Below, piece after piece: positions 52,586 to 63,199 of a stretch of 64,000 bases of DNA. The first letter of the stretch is position 1. Each line of letters opens with the position of its first letter. The stretch spans positions 3,950,001 through 4,014,000 of the forward strand of contig NZ_CP064689.1 of the NCBI RefSeq assembly GCF_023100945.1, read 5' to 3'. Source of the stretch: Bradyrhizobium sp. 200. Lineage in GTDB: Bacteria > Pseudomonadota > Alphaproteobacteria > Rhizobiales > Xanthobacteraceae. Made by a program: the position numbers and the translations under genes. The notes below the pieces were generated by a model, which saw only the letters and a list, made by a program, of their open reading frames with translations, did no database searches and was not told the origin of the DNA.

Positions 52586-53332
52586 TCAGTACTTCGCGAT
52601 GACCGGGCCGCCGAACCTGTAGTTGATGCGAGCGGTGACGAGATCGACATCCTGGCGGATGCGATCGCTGCCGAAGGCGGCGCCGGTCACGTCGACGAAG
52701 TCGTGGGTACGGTCCTGCATGAACAGGTGGTTGTATTCGACGCCGACCGACCAGTTGGGGGCGAAGCCGAATTCGATGCCTGCGCCGACCACGCCACCCC
52801 AGCGGGTGTCGTCGCCGGTGGTGGCAACCAGGAGGCCCGAGGGAACATCAAAGATGCGGAAACGATCCGCCGTAACGGCCGCACCACCCTTGACATAGAA
52901 CAGAACATTGTTGGCGGCCCAGCCGACCTGGCCCGTAAACAGGCCGAAGGCATCGATGCGCGACTCGTTGCGGAACGTCGGATCGATCAGGCTCACATTG
53001 TTGCCCTGGAAGTCGGCCCAGTTGCCCTGGGCTTCAAGGCCGAACACCCAGGTACCGGCCTGCCAGCGATAACCGATCTGACCGCCGGCGGTGCCGCCGG
53101 TTGCATCATGGCAACCCTCGGCGACCGGGCCGAACACCGGGTCCACGAAGTCCCAGCACTTGCGGCTCGAACCCCAGCCGCCGTTGGCGCCGATGTAGAA
53201 GCCGCTCCAGTCATACACGACGGCGACCGGCGCCGGCGGCGCCTTGGTGTAAGGACGCGCCGCGAGGTCGGCGGCGGCCGCCGGTGCAGCGAATGCGATG
53301 AGAGCAACCGTACCTAACAGAAACTTCTTCAT
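52586..53332 (-). CDS. Outer-membrane beta-barrel protein (Omp31-like), copy B
   Basis: 248 residues; MKKFLLGTVALIAFAAPAAA signal peptide, the ADLAARPYTKAPP linker and an eight-stranded barrel ending RINYRFGGPVIAKY. Paralogue of the gene at 51611. Start ATG 53332 is preceded by AAGAGAGGA. The upstream region (53333-53900) is shared with ssb and carries its SOS box. Confidence 0.92.
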   Translation of the reverse strand: MKKFLLGTVALIAFAAPAAAADLAARPYTKAPPAPVAVVYDWSGFYIGANGGWGSSRKCWDFVDPVFGPVAEGCHDATGGTAGGQIGYRWQAGTWVFGLEAQGNWADFQGNNVSLIDPTFRNESRIDAFGLFTGQVGWAANNVLFYVKGGAAVTADRFRIFDVPSGLLVATTGDDTRWGGVVGAGIEFGFAPNWSVGVEYNHLFMQDRTHDFVDVTGAAFGSDRIRQDVDLVTARINYRFGGPVIAKY

Positions 53333-53902
53333 CCTCTCTTCTCCAGCTCTTGCCCGCTTCCGTTGGTCCCGAAGCGCTGCCGTGATGACGCGAGCGCCGC
53401 GCCGATGGCTATTTTATATCGCGACTCGCGCGAAAATGGTGTCGCCGGAATGCAACACGCGCAGCCGAAGTTTAATTAGCCAAGCTAATGATTTACCTGT
53501 TATATTCACGATACCGTGCGGAACTTTCGGGTTCCATTTCGGAAGTTTTTCGGTTCCCCGTGAGTTCCCGGTAATCGCGCTTGGGTTGCATCGCTAGGGT
53601 CAAACCAAACATCAGGTGATGTCGGGAACAAAGCTGGAACATTAGCCGGGGCGATGCTATATGTGTGCAACCGGATGTGGATAACCGCCGCCTTGCCGAG
53701 GGATCGCTAAGTCGGCGGAGCCTGCGCGTGTATAGGGTCGTTCGAATGTCCGGAAACGGACGCGGAAGGCAGACAAGCCGACAGGTCAGGAATTCGCGAC
53801 AGGTCACGAATTGAAGGCGGCCGGTACGGCGGGCAGACCAGCAATTTTTGCCAGCAATTTTCGCCAGTGATTTTTGCCGGCGATATCGAGTGGAGAGCGG
53901 TG
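53333..53902. other. Regulatory region between Omp copy B and ssb
   Basis: About 570 bp without a supported gene. It contains a LexA box at 53626-53640. The GAACTTTCGGGTTCC inverted repeat lies near 53520-53534, and the stretch near 53460-53510 is AT-rich and may carry the barrel gene's promoter. A tandem AGCAATTTT(T/C)GCCAG repeat occurs near 53840-53870. Confidence 0.55.
53626..53640 (+). promoter_or_regulatory. LexA box (SOS operator) upstream of ssb
   Basis: GAAC-AAAGCTG-GAAC, the complement orientation of GTTC-N7-GTTC, about 265 bp upstream of the ssb start. Same class as the uvrA box. Confidence 0.75.
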
Positions 53903-54391
53903 ATGGCGGGAAGCGTGAACAAGGTGATTCTGGTCGGCAACCTCGGCAAGGATCCTGAAATCCGGCGGACACAGGACGGGCGGCCGATTGCCAATCTGAG
54001 CATCGCGACCTCGGAGACCTGGCGCGACAAGGGCACCGGTGAGCGCAAGGAAAAGACCGAGTGGCATCGGGTCGTCATCTTCTCCGAACCGCTTTGCAAG
54101 ATTGTCGAGCAGTATCTGAAGAAGGGCGCCAAGGTTTACATCGAGGGCGCGCTGCAGACGCGCAAATGGACCGACCAGAGCGGCGTCGAGAAATACTCGA
54201 CCGAAGTCGTGCTGCAGGGTTTCAACTCGACCCTGACCATGCTGGACGGCCGGAGCGGCGGCGGTGGCGGCAGCTTCGGCTCCGACGATTCCGGCGATTT
54301 CGGCTCCAGCGGTCCGGTCAGCTCCGCGCCGCGGCGGCCCGTGGCAGCGGGCGGGCGCAACAGCGACATGGACGACGATATCCCGTTCTGA
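53903..54391 (+). CDS. ssb: Single-stranded DNA-binding protein
   Basis: 162 residues. OB-fold [20 protein letters not shown] ... [22 protein letters not shown], Gly/Ser-rich linker, and the acidic tail DMDDDIPF that docks repair and replication proteins. Binds single-stranded DNA in replication, recombination and SOS repair. ATG 53903 follows GAGTGGAGAGC; a frame from 53867 is longer but not family-like. Probably SOS-inducible through the box at 53626. Confidence 0.97.
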   Translation: MAGSVNKVILVGNLGKDPEIRRTQDGRPIANLSIATSETWRDKGTGERKEKTEWHRVVIFSEPLCKIVEQYLKKGAKVYIEGALQTRKWTDQSGVEKYSTEVVLQGFNSTLTMLDGRSGGGGGSFGSDDSGDFGSSGPVSSAPRRPVAAGGRNSDMDDDIPF

Positions 54392-54760
54392 GGGCTACGG
54401 GCGACGATGGAACGGCAGTCTGCCTGAATTCGCCAATATCCGGACTAAGTGCGATGTGTGTTTCGCGCAGCCGTTCCGGCCCTTCCAAAATATTACCGCA
54501 GCGAGGAAAGCGCAGGTGGCCGGGGCCAGGCCCGGCCATGACGGCAGGCGTGCGCCGTTAAAGCGTCGGCGGGAGCCGGATTTCATTTTCGTTGAAACTG
54601 CGTGACGTCGAGGGATCGCGACAGCAGGCCGGCTCATCGTCGAACTTGACAATGTAAAGATAGATGTAAATACTCCTTACATGGATGCGGGAATTATTCC
54701 TTGCACCGACGTCTTGCCAATATCGAAATCATTGGCAATGAAGCCCCTGGGGAATTGCCA
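54392..54760. other. Intergenic region ssb to DUF2306 gene
   Basis: About 370 bp. The first 240 bp is GC-rich and shows nothing recognisable. The last 120 bp carries the promoter and operator listed at 54646-54682. Confidence 0.5.
54646..54682 (+). promoter_or_regulatory. Sigma-70 type promoter with palindromic operator
   Basis: TTGACA (54646-54651), 17-base spacer, AATACT (54669-54674). Overlapping the -10 is the perfect inverted repeat ATGTAA-N7-TTACAT (54664-54682), and another ATGTAA half-site lies in the spacer. This is typical of a TetR/MarR-type repressor site. It would drive the DUF2306 gene. Confidence 0.6.
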
Positions 54761-55159
54761 ATGTCGCTCACGCCGCTGCTGGATGCCGCCCCCGCAATAC
54801 CGATTCATGCCTTTGCGGCGATGGCCGCCTTTGCGCTCGGCGTCGTGCAGTTCGCTGCGCCGAAGGGCACGCTGTCGCACCGGACGATCGGCTGGATCTG
54901 GGTCGGCCTGATGGCCATCGTCGCCGCCAGCTCGTTCTGGATCCACGAGATCCGCTTGCTCGGTCCCTGGAGCCCGATCCATCTGCTGTCAATCATGGTT
55001 CTGGTGCTGCTGCCGGTCGCGGTCGTTGCCGCGCGCGGGCACCATGTGAGTCGTCACCGCAAGACGATGATCGGCATCTTCACGGGAGGGCTCGTCGTTG
55101 CCGGCCTGTTCACCTTCCTGCCTGGACGGATCATGCACGCGGTGGTTTTCGGCCAGTGA
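54761..55159 (+). CDS. DUF2306 membrane protein
   Basis: 132 residues, four hydrophobic helices: AFAAMAAFALGVVQFAAPKG, TIGWIWVGLMAIVAASSFWI, LLSIMVLVLLPVAVVAARGH and MIGIFTGGLVVAGLFTFLPG. The His/Arg motif in SHRTIGW and HHVSRHRKTM is characteristic of DUF2306. Start ATG 54761 gives MSLTPLLDAAPAIPIHA. Function unknown; a palindromic operator upstream suggests repressor control. Confidence 0.85.
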   Translation: MSLTPLLDAAPAIPIHAFAAMAAFALGVVQFAAPKGTLSHRTIGWIWVGLMAIVAASSFWIHEIRLLGPWSPIHLLSIMVLVLLPVAVVAARGHHVSRHRKTMIGIFTGGLVVAGLFTFLPGRIMHAVVFGQ

Positions 55160-55224
55160 GCGAGTAGCGAATGGCGGGCAGCGAATAGAGGTTCCACTCG
55201 CCATTCGCTACTCGCCATTCGCGT
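55160..55224. repeat. Intergenic inverted repeat GCGAGTAGCGAATGGCG
   Basis: 17-base arms GCGAGTAGCGAATGGCG and CGCCATTCGCTACTCGC immediately after the DUF2306 stop, with a further half copy (CGCCATTCGCG). A different family from the other elements here. Confidence 0.8.
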
Positions 55225-55374
55225 CTCAAAGCATGGCATCGAAGAGCCGGACAATCGAGCTGTAAGTGACTGAAAAAACGAACGGAAAAACCTCCTCCCC
55301 AGCGCGCTTCGGGGTGGTTATCGGACCCCTGATGCGCTATATGATTCTTAGCTGAGAACTGACCGGATTTCCCT

Positions 55375-58104
<2,730 letters not shown>

Positions 58105-58128
58105 CGCCGCCGGCCTTGAGAGTAGCGC

Positions 58129-58214
58129 GTAGCCCGGGTGGAGCGCACAGCGCAACCCGGGATCAGTCCGTCCGCTGGCTGTCCCCGGATTGCGCTTCGC
58201 TCCATCCGGGCTAC
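58129..58214. repeat. Intergenic palindrome, GTAGCCCGGGT family
   Basis: Arms GTAGCCCGGGTGGAGCGCA and TTCGCTCCATCCGGGCTAC, directly after gyrA; may also serve as a terminator. Same family as 12623-12698 and 40632-40718. Confidence 0.85.
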
Positions 58215-58310
58215 GCGCTCCCCGCTCACGGTAAACCAGCCCTTAACCATAGATTGATACCATTTGCTGTGTCCGGGTGGTGATCGTCCGGCCAAACGGG
58301 AGCGCACATC

Positions 58311-58820
58311 ATGCCCGTCGAGATGCTGACGTATGCCGACCTGGGCGAAAGGCTCAAAGTTTCCCCGGAGGCTGCCCGTGCCCTGGTGAAACGACACCGA
58401 TGGCCGCGCTCCCGCTCCAACGACGGCAAGACGCTTGTCCAGGTCGATCTCAGCGAATTCAGCCATTCCCCAATATCCCGTCAGCCGCAAGCTCAGGCCG
58501 GTCACCAGGTGGTCACCGTCTTGAAGCAACAAATCGAGACCTTGCAGACTGAGCTGGCAGACATGAAGGTGATTGCCAGCGGCTATCGGGCCGACTTTGA
58601 GAGAGAATGCGAACGCACGAACAAGCTCCTGGCCGAACTGCTCAAAGTCAGCACGGAGAGCGTGGGAGCCCGGGAAAAGGCAGCTCTGCTCGAAGGGAAG
58701 CTATCGATGCTGACGCAGCCTTGGCGACGTCGGCTGGTCGATGCTTTCACCCTTGCCCTGCCGCAAGTCGCCTCCAACGCTCGCGAGAGCGCCGGCCCCA
58801 TAGCCCAGTCCCAGAATTGA
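58311..58820 (+). CDS. Helix-turn-helix plus coiled-coil hypothetical protein
   Basis: 169 residues. The N-terminal LTYADLGERLKVSPEAARAL looks like a helix-turn-helix (residues 5-45). A charged coiled coil follows (about residues 68-130, VLKQQIETLQTELADMKVIA). No membrane segment or signal peptide. The layout resembles KfrA-like DNA-binding proteins, but the family is not one I can name. Start ATG 58311. Confidence 0.75.
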   Translation: MPVEMLTYADLGERLKVSPEAARALVKRHRWPRSRSNDGKTLVQVDLSEFSHSPISRQPQAQAGHQVVTVLKQQIETLQTELADMKVIASGYRADFERECERTNKLLAELLKVSTESVGAREKAALLEGKLSMLTQPWRRRLVDAFTLALPQVASNARESAGPIAQSQN

Positions 58821-58981
58821 ACCGACTTGCCAACGTGCCGGGCTCCGCCGCGATTGGCACAAACCTGCACATCATACGGCACCCGAGACTTTTGCTGTGG
58901 CAGTACCGAGCCGTTTTCTGGTTGCCCGGCAAAAGACCGCGGGTTGAGAGGTTTCCTTCTGACCTGAATGTTCAGTCCGGC

Positions 58982-59836
58982 TTATCTCTGAAATGGTGTG
59001 CTTGTTGGCGTAGACAGGAAGTCACTCGCCCGCTTTCGAACTGGCGCTCCTGACTCCATTGCGCGCCGACTCGTCCTCGCATCAAATCGCGCAAACAGCA
59101 TGGCTTCCCGGAGGGTCCGGCTCGAGCCTAAGACGGAGACGAGGCCCAGCGCCATCAGCAGCACGCCAAGCCAGGTCGCCATCCAGCCGCGGCCGTCATC
59201 GGCCGCCTCGGCGTTCGGAGAGGCGACCGGCGCGGCAGGAGGCACGGAGGCGGCAACAGCGTCGCTGGCGGCTGGCGCGGCTGCCGGAAGCGTCTCCGCA
59301 TCGAGTTGGCGCGACCTGGGTTGGTCAAGCGTGAGCTGATCGGTCGCGCGGTTGGCGACCGGTGCCGGCGGCACGAAGGCTGCGGCCCCCGTAGTGGGGA
59401 GGGAAGCGGCATCGACCACCTTATGCTCGGGCGCGGGCTGCGTCGGCTGAGACGTTTCCGCTGGTGCGGAGCGCAACAGCTCCGCACGCGCATCCATGAC
59501 CGCCTTGCGCCGCGCGGCCTCATTCTCCTCGACAGCCGCGGTCCGAGGCTTCGCGGCGCGATGACGAACCTGCTTCACCGTCGCGGTCCCCTCGGCAGCT
59601 TGGAACCAGCACTTGCGGCGCCCCTCTGAACGATAGACCCAGCGCTGCCCCTCCGCCGTCGACGTACCGGGTCGCGGCAAGCACTCCCTTTCCTTTTCCG
59701 CCGAAGCGGGCTCAGGGGCCGGCTGGGGTGAAGGGCCATTGAACAAGTCTGCAAGAGGATTCGAAGACGCAGGCGAAGTTGGAAGACCTGCGAGAAGGAC
59801 AAAGGCAGTGATGCAAGATCGCAGATGACCGGACAT
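58982..59836 (-). CDS. Exported Pro/Ala-rich hypothetical protein
   Basis: 284 residues. Signal peptide (SCITAFVLLAGLPTSPASS), a small Cys-containing domain (ECLPRPGTSTAEGQRWVYRS, GRRKCWFQAAEG) resembling those seen in other Bradyrhizobium exported proteins, a long Ala/Pro linker, and one membrane helix near the C-terminus (WLGVLLMALGLVSVLGSS). A 14-base palindrome lies 43 bp upstream. Function unknown. Confidence 0.7.
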   Translation of the reverse strand: MSGHLRSCITAFVLLAGLPTSPASSNPLADLFNGPSPQPAPEPASAEKERECLPRPGTSTAEGQRWVYRSEGRRKCWFQAAEGTATVKQVRHRAAKPRTAAVEENEAARRKAVMDARAELLRSAPAETSQPTQPAPEHKVVDAASLPTTGAAAFVPPAPVANRATDQLTLDQPRSRQLDAETLPAAAPAASDAVAASVPPAAPVASPNAEAADDGRGWMATWLGVLLMALGLVSVLGSSRTLREAMLFARFDARTSRRAMESGAPVRKRASDFLSTPTSTPFQR

Positions 59837-60130
59837 GAGAACCCCGGAGTTGCGCCCCCACGGAAACGATCTTTGGCCGTGACCTGGGTCACAATGCGGC
59901 TCAAATCCGGCAAGGGGACGGATTCATTCTGGTCCGGGAACGAGATTGAGGCCAGGGGGCCGGTCCTGCAGTCGGCCCTTCACGTCATTTCGCTGCCGTG
60001 TGGTAAGCGCGTCACTTCAAGGGGTAAAGCAGACACTGCTTCTGTACGTCACCTGTGCATGAGTGCACGCCTAAGACCGTTCGTGGTCGCAACGACCGGC
60101 GGCGTGGGCAGATCTTCTGATACGCATCAT
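59837..60130. other. Intergenic region upstream of the exported protein gene
   Basis: About 290 bp with no supported gene. The palindrome GTGACC-TG-GGTCAC at 59879-59892 is the only conspicuous element. Confidence 0.45.
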
Positions 60131-60449
60131 TCAGCGGCAATTCTGATGGATCAGGAAATTGAAGGCATGGAGCGGACTTAGTGCTGCGAGCACGGCCGGC
60201 GCCAGCGACGGCGCATCGACCTTCAAGCCTTCGATCGCGCTCAGGACCGAGGTCGCCGGCGTGATGGCGCCGTCGCCACAGAGCAGCGCGGCGCCGATCA
60301 GGCCGACGATCAGTAGCTGCGCCCGCCAGGTGCCGGGGTTGCGCATGGCGAGTGTGAGGCAGCACCAGCAGGGCGACGATGCCGCCTTCACCGCGCTTGT
60401 CGGCGCGCAGGATCAGAAGCGCGTATTTGATTGAGATGATGAGGATAAG
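60131..60449 (-). pseudogene. kup: kup potassium transporter remnant
   Basis: Two adjacent frames encode parts of a Kup permease. One gives [30 protein letters not shown]; about 100 bp on, after a frameshift near 60345, the other gives [21 protein letters not shown] then [20 protein letters not shown]. The latter jumps directly to [17 protein letters not shown], which in intact Kup lies roughly 60 residues further on. The first helices and the C-terminal two-thirds are gone. So the gene has an N-terminal truncation, a frameshift, an internal deletion and a 3' loss. Confidence 0.8.
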
Positions 60450-60465
60450 CGTCCGGCTTCCCGAA

Positions 60466-60510
60466 CGCAAATGGCGAACAGGGGGGCATCCCTGTTCGCC
60501 ATCATTTGCG
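60466..60510. repeat. Long hairpin next to the kup remnant
   Basis: CGCAAATGGCGAACAGGG pairs with CCCTGTTCGCCAT-C-ATTTGCG: 18-20 bp with a single bulged base and a short GGGCAT loop. It lies immediately 5' of the kup remnant's surviving start and downstream of the gene at 60573. Confidence 0.85.
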
Positions 60511-60572
60511 TACTTGGAGGTACTTGGTTCTTGGAGGGGCTTGGGAGGTCGGCCTGAACGAGGATTGATCGG

Positions 60573-60830
60573 TTACGGCGTGCGGTCGGCGGTCACCAGG
60601 CGGGCTTCTTTCACCACCACCTTGGAGCCGGCGGCGCGAAGGCAGGAGGCCTCGAAATTCGGCCAGGCCTGCTGCGAGCAATCCTTGCCGACGGTGCGGA
60701 TATCCAGGCGATCACCCTTGGCAAGGGCCTGCGGCACGCTGGCTTCGACCTGGGGCGCAAAGCCGGGCAGCACGGTGAGCGCGGCAGCAATGAACGCGGC
60801 AGCAGCGACTGCGGAAAAAGCCTTGATCAT
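60573..60830 (-). CDS. Small exported hypothetical protein
   Basis: 85 residues: signal peptide MIKAFSAVAAAAFIAAALTV, mature part about 50 residues with two Cys (DCSQQAW and ASCLRAAG) that could form a disulfide. Seen in form in many Bradyrhizobium genomes as a short secreted protein; role unknown. The 3' side is the hairpin at 60466-60510. Confidence 0.75.
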   Translation of the reverse strand: MIKAFSAVAAAAFIAAALTVLPGFAPQVEASVPQALAKGDRLDIRTVGKDCSQQAWPNFEASCLRAAGSKVVVKEARLVTADRTP

Positions 60831-61107
60831 TGACGGTCCCCTGTCATGGGCCTTGGCGGCCCCGTCGTTTCGTTGGATGGACTTGTAGCCAGCGCAAGTT
60901 TCCGGCCGTCTTCGCCATCTCCGAAAATGGTTTCGTCCCAGCCGAGTTTTGTTTCGTCGGCCAGTGGCGGACGAAACATTGGCGGCCCGCGGAGGGAGAC
61001 GTTTGGGGCTCAGGGCTGGTTCATTGACCGACCGGAAATAAAAAGTCGGTCCGCCGGGGAACCGGAGCCGGCTTGCCCGGCCGCCCGGGGCGGGGTAGGA
61101 GGGGCTT
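60831..61107. other. Intergenic region upstream of coaD
   Basis: 277 bp, no gene. The promoters for the divergent gene at 60830 and for coaD should lie here, but no convincing box can be identified by eye. Confidence 0.4.
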
Positions 61108-61605
61108 ATGCCCCGTATTGCCCTTTACCCCGGCTCATTCGATCCCGTCACCAACGGCCATCTGGACGTGGTCCGGCAGGCCGTCAGCCTGTGCGACCGC
61201 CTGATCGTCGCCATCGGCGTCCATTCCGGCAAAAAGCCGCTGTTCTCGATCGATGAACGGCTCGAGATGGTCCGGGACGTCTTCGGCCCCGTTGCCCAGA
61301 AGGCGGGCTGTGCCTTCGATTGCACCACCTACGATAACCTGACCGTCGCGGCAGCACGGGCTTCGGGCGCAACTCTCATGATCCGCGGCCTGCGCGACGG
61401 TACCGACCTCGACTACGAAATGCAGCTTGCCGGAATGAACGAGGCCATGGCACCCGAAGTGCACACGGTGTTCGTTCCGGCCTCCGTCGCGGTTCGCCCG
61501 ATCACCGCCACACTGGTACGCCAAATCGCGCAGATGGGCGGCGATTTCTCCGCGTTCGTGCCGGCGTCGGTCGCCGCCAGCCTCAAGGCCAAATTCGCAG
61601 GCTGA
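61108..61605 (+). CDS. coaD: Phosphopantetheine adenylyltransferase
   Basis: Adds AMP to 4'-phosphopantetheine in coenzyme A synthesis. 165 residues, nucleotidyltransferase fold with [18 protein letters not shown] (TxGH site) and [19 protein letters not shown]. The end motif [20 protein letters not shown] replaces the usual SSSLVRE. Followed by the cyclophilin gene after 53 bp, in one orientation. Confidence 0.95.
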   Translation: MPRIALYPGSFDPVTNGHLDVVRQAVSLCDRLIVAIGVHSGKKPLFSIDERLEMVRDVFGPVAQKAGCAFDCTTYDNLTVAAARASGATLMIRGLRDGTDLDYEMQLAGMNEAMAPEVHTVFVPASVAVRPITATLVRQIAQMGGDFSAFVPASVAASLKAKFAG

Positions 61606-61658
61606 CCCGTTAGCCTGAGTCTGAGACCCTTTCCAGTTTTCACATGACCGGAGCTTTC

Positions 61659-62201
61659 ATGATCCGAATTCTCGCCGTTCTCGCCGCGCTGTTCTTCGTG
61701 GCTCCCGCCATCGCCCAGCCGCTGCCCGCTGGTCTCGACAAGGCGAATGCGATCGTGATCGACACCACCAAGGGCCGCATCGTGATCAAGCTGCGGAACG
61801 ACCTTGCGCCCCAGCATGCCGAGCGCATCAAGCTGCTGGCGCGCGAGGGCTACTACAACAACGTGCCGTTCCATCGCGTGATCGAGGGATTCATGGCGCA
61901 GACCGGCGACGGCAAGAACTTCAACGGTACCGGCGGTTCGAAACATCCGAACCTGCCGGCCGAATTCTCCAGCGTGCCGTTCAAGCGCGGCATCGTCGGC
62001 ATGGCGCGAACGAGCGATCCCAACTCAGCCAATTCGCAGTTCTTCATCATGTTCGCCGAAGGCGCGTCGCTGAACGGAAAGTACACCGTGATCGGCGAAG
62101 TGGTGGCGGGCATGGACGTGGTCGACAAGATCAAGCGCGGCGAACCTGTTGCCGATCCCGACAAGATGGTGAAGGTGCAGGTCGCATCCGACATCAAGTG
62201 A
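61659..62201 (+). CDS. Exported peptidyl-prolyl isomerase (cyclophilin)
   Basis: 180 residues from ATG 61659 (MIRILAVLAALFFVAPAIAQ): a signal peptide, then a cyclophilin domain with FHRVIEGFMAQTGDG, NSANSQFFIMFAEGASLNGKY and VIGEVVAGMDVVDKIKRGEP. It is the periplasmic counterpart of the cytoplasmic cyclophilin at 62622. ATG 61644 is a further in-frame start but would lengthen the signal peptide by five residues. Confidence 0.93.
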   Translation: MIRILAVLAALFFVAPAIAQPLPAGLDKANAIVIDTTKGRIVIKLRNDLAPQHAERIKLLAREGYYNNVPFHRVIEGFMAQTGDGKNFNGTGGSKHPNLPAEFSSVPFKRGIVGMARTSDPNSANSQFFIMFAEGASLNGKYTVIGEVVAGMDVVDKIKRGEPVADPDKMVKVQVASDIK

Positions 62202-62205
62202 GGCC

Positions 62206-62646
62206 ATGATTTCGGCGCGCCGCAAGCCGTCTGTCTGGTTTGCCGCCGGCGTGGTGTGGCTTGCATCGGCGACGTACGCGCAGGCCCAGCCGCAGCAGCT
62301 CGACAGCCTCAAGGATGTCTTTGCCAAACTGTATTCGTGCTGGCGGCCGCCGCCGGCCTCGCGCGCCAGCCCGATGGACATCACCGTCGTCGTCAGTTTC
62401 AACCGCGAAGGCGCCATTCTCGGTCAACCAAGGATTACCTTTGAATCCGAAAATGCCAGCGACAACGACAGGATCGCGTACCGAATTGCCGTAATGGAAA
62501 CATTGCAACGCTGTACGCCGTTGCCATTTACCGAGGGACTGGGCGGTGCGGTCGCCGGCCGGCCTTTCGCGGTCACTTTCAGATCCCGCAAACGTCCACC
62601 CAAACCAGATGAGAAAAGAGCATGGCTGATACAGAAAATACTTTGA
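62206..62646 (+). CDS. Exported TonB C-terminal-like hypothetical protein
   Basis: 146 residues: signal peptide (KPSVWFAAGVVWLASATYAQ), then a domain with CWRPPPASRASPMDITVVVS and VVVSFNREGAILGQPRITFE, typical of the TonB/TolA C-terminal fold. Lies four bases after the exported cyclophilin and overlaps the next cyclophilin start by 25 bp in another frame. Function unknown, probably envelope-related. Confidence 0.75.
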   Translation: MISARRKPSVWFAAGVVWLASATYAQAQPQQLDSLKDVFAKLYSCWRPPPASRASPMDITVVVSFNREGAILGQPRITFESENASDNDRIAYRIAVMETLQRCTPLPFTEGLGGAVAGRPFAVTFRSRKRPPKPDEKRAWLIQKIL

Positions 62647-63086
62647 TTCTTGAAACCACCCAGGGCCCCGTCACCATCGAAATGCGCCCCGATTTGGCGC
62701 CGGGTCATGTCGCCCGGATCAAGGAACTGGTGCGCGAGGGATTTTACGACGGCATCGTGTTCCATCGCGTGATCGAGGGCTTCATGGCGCAGACCGGCTG
62801 CCCGCACGGCACCGGCACCGGCGGTTCCGGCCAGAAGCTGAAGGCCGAATTCAACAAGGAACCGCATGTCCGCGGCACCGCCTCGATGGCCCGCGCCGCG
62901 AGCCCGGATTCCGGCGACAGCCAGTTCTTCATCTGCTTCGACGACGCCTCCTTCCTCAACGGCCAGTACACGGTCTGGGGCAAGGTCACTTCGGGCATGG
63001 AGAACGTCGACAAGATCAAGCGCGGCGAGCCGGTGCAGAACCCGGACAAGATCGTCAAGGCGCACATGGCCGCCGACGCGGCGTAA
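62622..63086 (+). CDS. ppiB: Cytoplasmic peptidyl-prolyl isomerase (cyclophilin B)
   Basis: 154 residues without a signal peptide. Motifs FHRVIEGFMAQTGCPHGTGT, SGDSQFFICFDDASFLNGQY and WGKVTSGMENVDKIKRGEP define an active cyclophilin. Start ATG 62622 overlaps the previous gene's end. Strongly similar to the exported cyclophilin upstream, suggesting duplication. Confidence 0.93.
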   Translation: MADTENTLILETTQGPVTIEMRPDLAPGHVARIKELVREGFYDGIVFHRVIEGFMAQTGCPHGTGTGGSGQKLKAEFNKEPHVRGTASMARAASPDSGDSQFFICFDDASFLNGQYTVWGKVTSGMENVDKIKRGEPVQNPDKIVKAHMAADAA

Positions 63087-63095
63087 CTACTCGCC

Positions 63096-63190
63096 GTCAT
63101 TCCGGGGCACGCGAAGCGTGAACCCGGAATCTCGCGCCAACAACTTCTGGATTCCGGATTGCCGCGCGCTGCGCGGCCTCCGGAATGACG
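63096..63190. repeat. Intergenic palindrome, GTCATTCCGGGGC type
   Basis: GTCATTCCGGGGCACGCGAAGC, a TTCTGGATTCCGG stem, and GCCTCCGGAATGAC: nested hairpins between ppiB and queA, ending nine bases before the queA ATG. Confidence 0.8.
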
Positions 63191-63199
63191 TGCCGGGTC

